NCBI GenBank assembly: GCA_024195585.1 | Contig: SWBL01000005.1 | Coordinates: 1-64,000, forward strand | Reading direction: 5' to 3' | DNA: 64,000 bases | From: Aureobasidium sp. EXF-3400 | Lineage: Eukaryota; Ascomycota; Dothideomycetes; Dothideales; Saccotheciaceae | In this document: positions 11,137 through 21,151 of the stretch, piece by piece | Layout: each line of letters begins with the position of its first letter | How positions within the stretch are numbered: the stretch's first letter is position 1 | Translations under genes and position numbers: made by a program | Notes under the pieces: generated by a model | What the model saw: the letters and a program-made list of their open reading frames with translations, nothing else | Database searches by the model: none | Told to the model about the DNA's origin: nothing

Positions 11137-14100
11137 TCAGTGTTCAGACTCCTCGTCGCGTTCTACCGCAGGCGTAAGAGGGCCTCTGCTGTCTCGCGCT
11201 GGCATGTCGAGTGTTGTCGATCTTGTGTGGAACGAGTTTCGCTCTGCTGGAGTTGGTGTGTTACTGCGACTTCCGCTAAATGTCCCAGAACGTGGTCTGA
11301 TAGTTGGTGTAGGCACGTCTGCAATCATATCCCGGCTGCTGACATCGCCGCCGATTTGCAGTTCCTCTACATTGGGCATTGGAGAAAGCATTGGCATGGT
11401 TACCGATCTTCTCTTGGGGGTGCGTGATCCAGATTTTGTCGGCGTCGCCATTGCAGTCTCGTCTTCGGGCACGTTCTTGTTCATATCGATAGGCGTCCTT
11501 GATCGATCATCCCTTGCTTCTGAGAAATCACGAGAAGTCCAGCTGGGTCGGTGAAGACGAGCCCCACGAGGCAAATTCGAGTAGCTCCCACTTGTGCTTC
11601 TATAGCTCATTCCACTAGCAGCGCGACCACGGCGGATAGGAGTTTGAGATGACTCTCCGTCCATACCTGGTGTTTGCGACCTCGAAGGTAGAGCAGAATA
11701 CGATGCGTGCGGCGTTGGCTCGGGACCTAGTTCCTCCTCGTGATGAAGCATTGCCATCTCAGCTACGAAATCTGGATCTTCATCCTCAATTTTAGCCACC
11801 CGACGAACTTGCGAGACCGAGAAGTAAGGTCCCTTAGGTTCTTCGGGGATGACCTCTACGGGTTCCGGCTTTGGTGGACGAGGCAAATCGGTAGCAGTGC
11901 GATCGAGATGTTTGAAGTATTTCTCGCGAACACCTACCATCCTCCTTGGTCTGAAATCATCGTGGTTCCGGGTAGCAGACATGTAGGAAGAGAAAGCTCC
12001 GACAGCAATGGCTATCAGGGTGACGATTACCAACACTCCTTGAATGACTATGATGACAATGCCAATCACGGTCGTGGTGATACGTTCCAGGTTGAAGGCA
12101 ATATTGAAGGCAGAAGACAGAGCCACGGTCGCAACTTTGCTGAAGCCAAGCAGATACACAACAATCACGTTGAGACGTTGACCCTCGAAGGGCCTGGCCC
12201 AGAGGATGAAAATGAAGAAAAGAAACTCAACGACCAGCAGACCAAAGACTTGAGTCATAGGTTGACCCGAAGCGCCGGCATAGAAACAGGCTCGGATGAA
12301 TTCGTAAAGGGTCCACGCCGCAAAGAACCACCACTTCGTACGGCGGTAACGAGCAGAAAGCCATCCGAACCTCTGGACATAATCCTCATCATCGTGTATC
12401 GAGATTTGTTCCTCCTCAAGGTGCGATGATTGTCGACGGAGTGAGACTATTGGCATCTTCATCGAGATGGGTTTTTTGATTCCAAGCTTAGAAAGTAACT
12501 TTGATGGCTGCCTTCCTTCGGCTTCCTCGGCAGATACCTCAGATTTGAGGATGGTACCCTGGGAGGCCAGGCCGACATAGGTGGCGTAGATGACACAAGC
12601 AGGAATGCCGACGAAGAACAAGATGAAGATGATAGCAGCAACGGCTTTAACACCGCCCGAACTTTGATAAGAGAACTGGAACATGGTCAAGAACATCATC
12701 ATGAAGAATGCAATGAACAAAGTCCGCAAAGCAACCAAGGCGGTGTATCGGATCCAGTGCTTTCGGAGAAAATTCAAGCGCTCGTTCTTCATGAATTTCA
12801 TGACAACGAAAGCTTCAAGAATCCATTTGAAAGCAATCACACTGGCGACGAGGATTACAAGAAGAATGAGGAGCCACAAGAATCCGGTCATGAAAGCATT
12901 GGAGACGCGGATGTTCTCCTGGGCTAGGGTACCAGCAAACCCAGAGTAGTTACCAGGTAGAGGCAGACCTGCTTGTACAGGCTGTCCATACCAAGAGAAG
13001 CCGGTAGTCTTGTTAGCAAGATCGCGTCTGAATAGATGTTCTTCGAAAGTGCGCGAAAGGACGTCTCGCCGAAGTTGAATAGAATGATCGCGCTGATAAA
13101 TGTCCCAAGCGACGTCCCTCTTGATCGACAAACCTCTTCTATAGATCGACGAGATGTCAAAACCACCTCCGACACCGTCTTGGTTTGTTCCAGAACCGGC
13201 AGCGCCGACTTGAGATGTATTACCAAGGTTGTTACCAATGAGTTTGTCAATGGAACGCTGCATTGAGCTGGAGTAAATCATGCCTCCTGACCAAGCAAAG
13301 TTACTCCACCAAGCAACGAGCACACTGGGCCAGTTCATAGAAAGAGCTCCGGTGAAGAAGACATGCTGAAAAACGGAGAAGACGACCAAGACCGAGAGCG
13401 AGTGGGCATAGTGCTTTCGCATGACAGGCACACTATCTCCATAGATGGCTGTTGCAAAGGAAGCGATCAAAGCAATGACGGTAAAGATCCCGAGGATTGA
13501 CCCTACAGCTTTGGGCTGCGAAAAGGTGGCCCCATTAGTTACGACAGCTGAGTAACAGCCAATTTCAGCTTGAGTCGAGTTAGCGAAAATACGAAGAATA
13601 GCCTCGCCCTCGAAGTCCGGAATTGACAGAGCGATTGGAGGAATGGCAGCGACATCGGATTGAGCAACCGGAATGATGCCGTTGGCTTCGATGGGTATAC
13701 TCGCGTTGAGTGGGCACAAGCTTGTCTATGTTAGTGATAGACCGTCCAGTAAGCAAGAAAGATATAACTCACCTGGCAATATTTGCGTTGCACGGATCAA
13801 AGGTCAAGTCGAATCGGCCTTGTCCGTACGCATAGACACCGATGTACACTGCTTGCGATTAGCTACATTTGAGTAAAGTGGCAAGGAGGTCATTACTCAC
13901 TCATCAAGCTTTCATTAGCGATGGCCGTGTTACCCGCCAAATGAAAGAGCACGGTCATGTTGTCTTTGTAATAAGCAGCATCAAAGCGAGTGACATTGAC
14001 AGCACTAGAACCCTTGCAATCTCCGAATTGTCCGGTGTACAAAGACGGTCTCCTGTCGTCTGATGACAGGGTAAGTAGGTAGCTTACGCAGGATAGTGTC

Positions 14101-14238
14101 TTGCTACTGACCTGCCAAGTAAACAGTCTGGCCGGCAGCATTTGTGGTTGTCACATAGCGTGTATCACTAGCAGCTGCTACTGGCTGTATTGCAGCAAGA
14201 AGTGTAGTGGCCAATGTCAAAAGTCGCCAGGCGACCAT
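11137..14238 (-). CDS. Flc/TRP-like membrane channel with ML-like lumenal domain
   Basis: Four exons: 14112-14238, 13901-14059, 13773-13848 and 11137-13720; 981 aa. The three introns are 52, 52 and 52 bp, each restoring the frame. The signal peptide is in exon 1 (TLATTLLAAIQPVAA). The ML-like (TRP_N) lumenal domain follows, with paired Cys (FGDC, FDPCNANIASLCP, EIGCYS). Then come about nine membrane segments, among them GSILGIFTVIALIASFATAIYG, FLWLLILLVILVASVIAFKWI and VIGIVIIVIQGVLVIVTLIAIAVG. The long cytosolic tail (roughly residues 720-981) is Ser/Pro/Arg-rich and likely disordered and phosphorylated. The family includes yeast Flc1-3 and Schizosaccharomyces Pkd2. Members act in ER or plasma-membrane calcium handling, cell-wall integrity and, in yeast, haem/FAD transport. 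Which paralogue this is cannot be told from the sequence alone. Confidence 0.92.
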
Positions 14239-15270
14239 GTTGAAGGTTGTGGAAGTCGCGGCAGTCGAGAAATGTGGAGGATCGGCTTGAGATAAGGGTC
14301 TCGGGCAGCAGCCAACGCGTCGTACGACCAGCGGTAGCGAGAGTGAGGATAGAAGACGATGGATGAGATTGGGCGTGAAGAAAGCAGCAGTGTTGCGTTG
14401 GACCGCGTGGCTACAGTCTTTGGAGCGAAAGTGGCTGGTGAGGATAAGGGCGTGTCTGAATACGGGAAAGCTGCAAGTAGCTCAGAGAAGGCTCAAAGCA
14501 TTTCCTGGATGATGCCTTCGAAGGCCAGAGCTGTGATGAACGGAAGGAGCGAAGGTAGAGGGCAGACGGAAGAGTAGTTGTAATCCAAGAAAGACAACGA
14601 AAGATGATGATGGAGCCAAGTAGCTTGGTGCAGAGACAAAGCAGGATGCAAAATAGTATGATAATTCGAGGAATGTTCAGCCGCTAAAGCCAGGGCTTGT
14701 TTGTCAAGATGGTTACAGCTTCCTCGTAGCGCCCGCCTTGGGCCCTGTCTGCCTTTGAGTACGATCACGGATCTCCAAATATCCCGTGCGTGATGATCTG
14801 CTGCTGGCGAGATGCGGGCAAGATGCACGCTCCCTTGACCTGACGCGTCTTCTGGTTTTGCTTGCCGCTGAGCTTTTGCCTTGCTATGGCTCTTGCTATG
14901 AACATCAACTTGTACAGCTTCAGGACCATCTCGAAGAAAGTGCAAACCTAGTACCCGCCATGTGCCACTCGATTGGTCTTATCAGAACGGGCAACTGCCG
15001 CTTGTGAACCTTGGCGGGAAGTCAATGATTCGACATGATCTGCCTCTTTCAGCTGACGGCTCGGAAGACCCCAAGAGTGCCCCGCCTGATGAGGCTGACA
15101 GCTCTCACGACTGCGTCATGGACGTTGGAGCCGATTCAGGTTTGTAGCTCACGTTCGTAGCTCAACTCTTGCTTTCTGTTTCCTTTGACCACACGATCAA
15201 GACCAAAAGTAAACAACTCTTACACCTAACTCTCAAGTCATACCTCAGACAAACAAACAACTCAGCCATC
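14239..15270. other. Intergenic, divergent promoter region
   Basis: 1.0 kb between the divergent starts of the channel gene (14238) and the small hydrophilic protein (15271). No frame here looks coding; the longest ones are compositionally random. It must contain both promoters. Confidence 0.5.
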
Positions 15271-15620
15271 ATGCCTCACCACGACAAGGAAGAGAACACC
15301 ACCGGCAGTTCGTTTCCCTGCCTCATACGTTTCCCCTTCATCATTGACTCTCTGTCCAGACATCACCGACCAGGTTGCAAAGGAGTCCTCTGACTCGAAC
15401 GCATCTTCGCACCCCATGCACCAGACCGAGACCGGCGCCACCAGTGGCGGCAAGGCTACCGCTCAAGACCACAGCGCCAACCCCGTAAGTCATTACTTTG
15501 CCTACGTTGCCACAAGCACCATTAACGAAGCCGAACTAGGGCCCCGTCATGGCTGAGGGTCTCGGCGAGCCTGCCAGCAAGGATGACCTCAAGAAGAGAG
15601 CTGCTGAGCTCAACAAGTAA
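15271..15620 (+). CDS. Small hydrophilic protein of unknown function
   Basis: Three exons: 15271-15307, 15360-15484 and 15540-15620; 80 aa. Too short and split to be seen as one frame. Splicing gives MPHHDKEENTTG joined to NITDQVAKESSD, then HQTETGATSGGKATAQDHSANP joined to GPVMAEGLGEPASKDD, ending LKKRAAELNK. The second intron is ordinary (GTAAGT, 55 bp). The first (52 bp) uses the rare donor GTTCGT with a strong pyrimidine tract and CCAG acceptor. The protein is highly charged, Gly/Ser/Thr-rich, with no hydrophobic core, signal or membrane segment, so it is probably intrinsically disordered, like many small stress- or starvation-induced fungal proteins. No established family function can be named. 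It is divergent from the channel gene and convergent with the SDR gene. Confidence 0.72.
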
Positions 15621-15754
15621 AGGACGCAATCACGACGATATGACTAGCCTATACCATAGCATGATCAAGAGATGAACCATATACTATCTGATAAGATATA
15701 CTCTTCAAAATCGTCAGAGTGCATGTGAATGGTACATACCTAAAGTACATATGT

Positions 15755-16605
15755 CTAGGGCGGGACCTCTTCACCCTTCCAGTCCCAGCACTTGCCTCTG
15801 TCCTGCAGAGTCCTTCCTACAACAACCTCGTATAATTTCTCAGCTGAAAACTCGGGACTGAACAACTTTCCTTCTTTGACACCGCCCCAGAATTCCTTGC
15901 TGAAGCTTGTCTTGACCGTGCCCGGGTGCAAACTGATAGCTATGGCCTTATCACCAGACGCAGTCCGTAGATGATTGTCGAAAGTCTTTGTGACTTGGTT
16001 GACAGCAGCTTTGGAGGCACGATATGAGTACCATCCGCCGAGCTGATTGTCGGTGATACTGCCCACCCGAGCAGACATGGTAGCCCAAACAGCAGTTTTG
16101 GGCAAAGATGCATCTTGAGCAAGTTGTGTCGACTTTCGCGGCAAGAAAGGGCCAAAATGTTTGAGCATCAGCATGGGACCCAGCGTGTTGGTCCGGAAGG
16201 TCAAAAGAGCATCATCATGATCAATCTGCTGAGGAGACTTTTCGGGAAACAGGATGCCAGGAATAGCATAGGACAAATGCAAGTAATTGTCCTTCTTTGG
16301 AAACAGGTCACTGCAAGCGGATGCTGCATCTTGGATGGTAGTCTCGTCTGTGAAGTTGGCATTAGCGTCGAGGAGCACAACGGCCTGACAGAAGAAAAGT
16401 TGCAAGTACCAAGGACATCCAACTTCAAGACATTTAGTCGGTTCTGGTCGACTACATGCAGGCCATCAAAGATTGATTCTTTGGCTTGATCCAAGTCCTT
16501 CCGTGCGGTGGTCACAATTGGCAGCTTGGTATTCTGCAGCAAATGGCGAGCGAGGTGAAGACCAATTCCGCGGGAGGCGGGGCTAACTAGGGCCCAAGGC
16601 TGCAT
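15755..16605 (-). CDS. Short-chain dehydrogenase/reductase (C-factor-like)
   Basis: Two exons: 16410-16605 and 15755-16347; 262 aa. The intron is 62 bp with GCTAATG branch and ACAG acceptor, and splices LKLDVL to DETTIQDA in frame. I start at the ATG at 16603-16605 since the frame upstream has only a TTG. Rossmann-fold SDR: the nucleotide loop is SPASRGIG near residue 10 (standard TGxxxGIG with Ser for Thr). A Ser from ATMSARVGS lies before the YSYRASKAAVNQ catalytic Tyr-x3-Lys (Y-R-A-S-K). SLHPGTVKTSFS is the typical post-catalytic turn. The layout fits the small SDR group around bacterial C-factor, which use NAD(P)H; the substrate is unknown. It is head-to-head with rrp43 across 267 bp. Confidence 0.88.
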
Positions 16606-16872
16606 GGCGAAGAGGTTGGAGAAAGGGGACAAGCCATGGCAGCCCCGGAGGCAGGCGGGAGATTCACATTTGAAGTGCCTTGGATCTTGGAAAGGCCGTT
16701 AAGTTTGACTTGATGAGATTTGAAGGATGATCTGGGGTCGATTTGGAAATGTCAACATCGGTGACGATGATCGATTGAGCTTTACTGCCAAGACAGAATT
16801 GCTCAAGATTTGTGCTGCACGCCAAAGAAATAGCAACCACATCATCATTCCAGACACATCACAATACAAGCA
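16606..16872. promoter_or_regulatory. Bidirectional promoter, SDR / rrp43
   Basis: 267 bp separate the divergent start codons of the SDR (16605) and rrp43 (16873), so the two genes must share or abut promoters. No clear TATA box seen. Confidence 0.55.
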
Positions 16873-17871
16873 ATGGCAACATCAACACTTCCTTCAGCGC
16901 TCTCGTTCCCGCCCGCGACCTTCGCCAAATTATCACCCGCCCCATACCTCCTCGCTCACCTCGACCCGACATCTTCTTCTGCCTCGCCCACACGACCCAG
17001 TGGCCGTTCTCCGCAACAATGTCGTTCTCCCTCTGTCAACACTGGATCTCTCACCCACGCCAATGGCAGTGCCGTCGTAAGACTAGGAGACAGCGCTGTG
17101 GTGTGTGGTGTACGCGCCGAAGTGTTACGCACATCAGACATCCCCCACCCCTACCGCGGCCCAGAGGACAGCAGACGCGAGATTGAAGAGCTGGGTCTCT
17201 TGGTACCCAACATCGAGCTGAGCACCGGCTGTTCACCAGGATTTCTCCCAGGAAACGCTCCTGGCACATTGGCGCAATCTTTGACACAAAGACTGCTTTC
17301 ATTGCTACATCTGTCCAAGCTTGTCGATGTCGAAGATCTGAAGGTCAAATACCAACCGCCCGAGACTGAAGACGATTTGCCGGACGCACCACCCCAGTTG
17401 CAGACGAAGGCATATTGGGTTCTCTATATTGACCTGCTGGTCATCAGTCTGGATGGAAACCCCTTCGACGCCGCTTGGGGTGCTGTCTTGGCCGCTCTAT
17501 CGGACACGAAACTGCCCAAGGCATGGTGGGATGCCGATCGCGAAGCAGTCCTCTGCTCCGACCAGCTCTCCGATGCCAAATCTCTCAGTCTCGGTAGCAT
17601 TCCAGCATCTCTGACGTTCGCCGTATTCACAACCGCCGCGCCACAGAAAAAGCTAGAGGATGCAAAGAACTGGGTTCTAGCTGATCCCGACAACTTCGAG
17701 GAAGAGCTGTGTAATGAGAGCATCACCATTGTGGCTACAGAAAAGTCCATCCTTAGGATCGAGAAGAGGGGTGGTGGATTTGTGGGCAGGGAGGCCATGA
17801 GAGAGCTCGTCGCTCATACCCAAAGTAGACTGGGAGAGTGGAAGCAGGTTTTGTCATCGGAACATAGATGA
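16873..17871 (+). CDS. rrp43: Exosome complex core subunit Rrp43 (RNase PH fold)
   Basis: Single exon, 332 aa from the ATG at 16873. The N-terminal half carries the RNase PH-fold signature: ANGSAVVRLGDSAVVCGVRAEV, then LLVPNIELSTGCSPGFLPGN, then AQSLTQRLLSLL. The C-terminal half has KAYWVLYIDLLVISLDGNPFDAAWGAVLAAL, the conserved strand-helix seen in Rrp42/Rrp43/Rrp45 subunits, and ends with a helix (MRELVAHTQSRLGEWK). Rrp43 is one of the six catalytically inert ring subunits of the nuclear and cytoplasmic RNA exosome, which processes rRNA and degrades RNA 3' to 5'. Among the PH subunits the spacing and the short inserted acidic loop after residue 160 fit Rrp43 best; Rrp42 or Rrp45 are the alternatives. 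Length is normal for the family. Confidence 0.87.
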   Translation: MATSTLPSALSFPPATFAKLSPAPYLLAHLDPTSSSASPTRPSGRSPQQCRSPSVNTGSLTHANGSAVVRLGDSAVVCGVRAEVLRTSDIPHPYRGPEDSRREIEELGLLVPNIELSTGCSPGFLPGNAPGTLAQSLTQRLLSLLHLSKLVDVEDLKVKYQPPETEDDLPDAPPQLQTKAYWVLYIDLLVISLDGNPFDAAWGAVLAALSDTKLPKAWWDADREAVLCSDQLSDAKSLSLGSIPASLTFAVFTTAAPQKKLEDAKNWVLADPDNFEEELCNESITIVATEKSILRIEKRGGGFVGREAMRELVAHTQSRLGEWKQVLSSEHR

Positions 17872-18258
17872 GATCGCTAGCCGGACGCGAAAGACACACA
17901 ACACAGCACAGAACAGCCCGAGCTGTATGATTTGGGCTGGCATATTCGGCCCGTCAGGCCTCGAGACCCGACAATTCGATGCCCTGCGGCTAATTCATCA
18001 AACCACTCCTGAGTCGAGTTTGAACTGGCGCAAAGGATTCTAAGCCTTCACTGAATGATACGACGGTACTCGGTACAAATTCACAACGGATACACAGTGA
18101 CAGAAGAGATGGAAAAGTCGTGATGGTTCGTTTCGAAATGTGTAGGTATCATAGTAACGCAGAAAGAGCAACATGCATCGGAGCAAGCAGTATGCTCGAC
18201 GCTCTACGTCTCCAAGAGAGACAACGCCAATTTTATGCACATCTTTCGTTCCCCCTTT
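17872..18258. other. Convergent 3' intergenic region
   Basis: 387 bp between the rrp43 stop and the stop of the X325-like gene. Presumably two 3' UTRs. No gene seen. Confidence 0.5.
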
Positions 18259-19041
18259 TTACAAAGCGGCCATACCAGCCAACACACCCATTGCACCAAG
18301 AGCAAAGCCAGCGAGTGTGGCCTGGGCAGCAGCGCCAGTAGAGGTCTTGGAGCCACTAGTAGCAGAAGAGGCACCAGAAGAAGCACCAGAAGAGGCAGCA
18401 GAAGCGGTAGCAGAAGAAGAGCCAGAAGATACAGCAACGCCTGTGGCATCAGCGGTCGATTGGTTTGCGTTGCCGGCATTGGTCAGGGCCTTGGCGGTGA
18501 CACCAGTGCTGTTCTGGCAGTCTGCACTGTACTCGGCAGAAGTCAAGGGAGTCGAGGTGAAGGTGATGTCGGCGCACTGTAAGCATTGTCAGCAATGTAA
18601 TCATACTCCTCTGCCGCTGGAAAGATTTCTTACGTTGTAGAGACCGCCATTGGGGTCACCATTGGTAACGACTTGGATGGTAGCATTCATGCCATCGGTG
18701 ATGTTCAAGCCAGCGGGGAATTGGATAGCACCAGCGCCCATACAGAAGTTCTCGGGACCCTGCTCCTGGAAGGTAGGTACGAGAGTGATGTCGTAGTTGA
18801 TGCCAGGGTCGTTTCCAAGGGCCATCAGCACCTGGACGTTGGCCTCAGTGTGGCCCATGAGCAGTTGAATGGGTGCACCGGTGATGGGGAATTGAGTGCG
18901 GTTCGAGCTAACGGTGTTCTGACCACCGCAGGGGAACTGGACCAGAAGGTCCTCATCGAAACCACGTGCGGCAGGGTAGATGAGCTTGAAGTGAGCAGAG
19001 GCCAGAGGCAGCAGGGCGCCAAGAAGCAATTGGACCTTCAT
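18259..19041 (-). CDS. X325/Bim1-like copper-binding GPI-anchored surface protein
   Basis: Two exons: 18634-19041 and 18259-18576; 241 aa; 57-bp intron with GTAAGA donor. The start is the ATG at 19039-19041. Residues 1-16 are a signal peptide whose predicted cleavage leaves His17 as the first mature residue (HFKLIYPAARGF). An exposed N-terminal His is the copper-brace residue of LPMO-like X325 proteins. Further family marks are LVQFPCGG, QLLMGHTEANVQVLMALG and FCMGAGAIQFP, then a Cys pair around YNCADITF and SADCQN. From about residue 165 the protein becomes Ser/Ala-rich. It ends with a hydrophobic tail (LAGFALGAMGVLAGMAAL) typical of a GPI signal. Cryptococcus Bim1 of this family helps copper uptake together with Ctr1. 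Here the Ctr gene is the next gene on the same strand, which supports a copper role. Confidence 0.88.
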
Positions 19042-19762
19042 CTTGAGGTTTGGCGTGTGTAGAGGGGAAAGATGTGGTGGGATGCGCTGTACAATGGCTA
19101 GCAAGATGCGCAAAGACGAAGGCAGACCAAAGAAATGAAAGTGAAAGAGAGAGTGAGTTCTGTTTGGCTGGTGGAACGATGCAGCGAAAGCGGTCACACC
19201 AGCTGTGTTTATAGTTCCGCACCTTCCTACCTGACAATTATCTCGTATACAGAAGCTCAAATGGCTCGATACCCCTTTGCCGTGATCCCGAAACGCATTC
19301 CATCCGCGAGATACCTTGGTGCGCGGGCGAGGCGTGGATTTGAGCAAGTTAAATCGGTCTAGCCTTCTGGGGCTTCGCACGGTTGGCCAAACGGCATGCA
19401 TACGGTTAGCACAACCCTGATCTTACATACATCCCACATCCGAATGGTCAGATTGTCCTGTTGGATTGTGAGAAACGAACTCATGTCCGTAGCTCAGAGT
19501 TCAACTATTGGCAGATGCAGTCAGATGCACAGACGAGGTCTGCGCAATATATCTATTGCTTTTATAGTTACACGCGAGGTAGACTACGTGTGAATTAAGG
19601 TCCCAGTTTCTAATGCATCTTCATACATGCAAGTGCTCGAAGTCTATTGCAAAATCACAGCGCGAGGCGAGGCAATTGCAAAGATTGGTCATATACACAT
19701 GATTTAATTAAGTATGAACGAGTGTATAGAGCTTTTGGTCATCATGAGAGGAGACTGCATCG
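19042..19762 (-). promoter_or_regulatory. Promoter region of the X325-like gene
   Basis: 721 bp between the X325-like ATG (19041) and the Ctr stop (19763). No gene seen. It carries one TTGCTCA on the minus strand (plus-strand TGAGCAAGTT, 19341-19350), about 300 bp upstream of the ATG. This resembles the GCTC-containing sites bound by copper-sensing activators of the Mac1/Cuf1/GRISEA class. Function is inferred only. Confidence 0.4.
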
Positions 19763-20446
19763 CTAGTGATGATCATCCACAACCGAGGCATATCTACCAA
19801 TGGCCAATTCACCTACGAAAAGACCTGCAAGGACGGAGAGGAAGTATCCAACGTTCAAGGTCATGACTGCCAACATGCTGCAGAGTGTCAATTGTATGAT
19901 CAGAGAGAAGGGATTCTAGCAGACTCACAGCAGGTAACCAAGTCCAGCCTGGAGAGTGTAGACGCAAGCTCTCGGCAGTTCAGTAGTGATTCTCCACGGG
20001 GTGGTTTCCTTGCTTCTCGATGTTGCTGTAATGACGCGGACCTTCTCGTCGAGACCGCGAGAAGTCAGAATGGCTTGCTTTTCTGAAATCTCCTTGGCTG
20101 CCTCTGACTCGTCGAGAGATTGCTCGCCTTCCTGCTCGCCTCTGACGACAACGTAGCGACGCTTCATGGCTTTGTCGTGGAATTTCTGTTCCAGGGTATG
20201 TCTCCAGGCTTGCAGTAGTCGGGAGATGACGGCCAGAACAATGAGGAAGATGCAGGTGCCAGCATATGCGCCTGTGGAAGTGGGAGTCCATGCCTTTGAG
20301 TATAGAGGAGTGTTGTGGGCGGTAGTAAAGACCATAGACATGGAGCCCATGCCAGACATGGAGGACATGCCAGACATTCCTGTAGAGGCAGCAGCTGAGG
20401 TTGTGCTTGACATTGCCATAGTAGACGACATGTGTGACATAGTCAT
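19763..20446 (-). CDS. Ctr-family high-affinity copper transporter
   Basis: Two exons: 19929-20446 and 19763-19877; 210 aa; 51-bp intron (GTGAGT, CTGATC region, CTGCAG). The N-terminus is extracellular and Met-rich (repeats of MS/GM between residues 1 and 40), as in copper-capturing Ctr proteins. TM1 follows (AGTCIFLIVLAVISRLLQAW). A cytosolic loop of about 75 charged residues comes next. Exon 2 supplies TM2 and TM3 with the copper-conducting MxxxM motif (MLAVM, residues 174-178) and the GxxxG helix-packing motif (GLFVG). The tail ends in DDHH, not a Cys-His cluster. Ctr proteins form trimers and import Cu(I), so they need a surface reductase. A metalloreductase gene begins 705 bp away on the opposite strand. 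Identity as Ctr is secure; the membrane (plasma or vacuole) is not determined, though the N-terminal Met cluster favours plasma membrane. Confidence 0.94.
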
Positions 20447-21151
20447 GATGGCAGATAATAAGTTGTTCAGATGTAGTGAGGGATTGGTCGCACAGCGAAA
20501 GCGTTTCAGCGGATGTGTGGACTTAAGAGAGCAATTCTCGCGGGTGAAAGAGGATTGAGGCTAGTGGGCAGTTTCCAACACAGTCAAGACAAGATGGCAG
20601 CGATTGACAGGCTGAAAGGATTTCTGGTGACGATAATTGTGAGATGGATGGACCAGGATGGTCAAGGGAAGTCAGCGGAAACACTCGATTCTCCCAACAT
20701 CTCGGGCTACATGGGTAACTGCGTGTTCCACGTTGACGATGGTCTAGAGGGGCAGTGGGTTTATTCGCGGAGAGCAACAATGAGCAAGTTTCGGCTCAAA
20801 GAGGCAAGAGCTAAACCAAGGGCGGGTAGCGCCTTCGGACTTGTAAACAGCCCCTCCCGCGGGCCGCCGTCTGGCACGCCGCCCAGACAGTCGACAATGA
20901 ATAAGCTCGTAATCCACTCCACCACTTGAGGTCGTTTGCGCTGCCATCCTATCCGACATGCCTTGATCCCGTTCTTACCATGCGCTGTGCTGGTTTCCAC
21001 GCGTCCTGTCAACCAAAACACGCCCATACCCGTCTCTGTTCCTGATTCTGTCTTGGATCCCATCACTTGGAGCGCCGCATCTGCATCGCAGCTTGCTTAA
21101 CACTTTGTCCTTCGTTTCAGTTCGACCCTCAACTGAGCCAATTCCTCCGCA
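20447..21151. promoter_or_regulatory. Shared divergent promoter, Ctr / metalloreductase
   Basis: 705 bp between the divergent ATGs at 20446 and 21152. No coding sequence seen. Two GAGCAA hexamers 10 bp apart (20772-20777 and 20782-20787) read on the minus strand as TTGCTCA, a 3-bp spacer, then TTGCTC, 326-341 bp upstream of the Ctr ATG. Paired GCTC elements are the arrangement used by Mac1-type copper regulators. A GC-rich patch (CCCGCGGGCCGCCG) lies near 20867. Confidence 0.45.

Noticed and set aside
18350..18450. Short GCAGAAGAAGCACCAG-type repeats
   Set aside because: These are the coding sequence of the Ser/Ala-rich stalk of the X325-like protein, not an independent repeat or CRISPR array.
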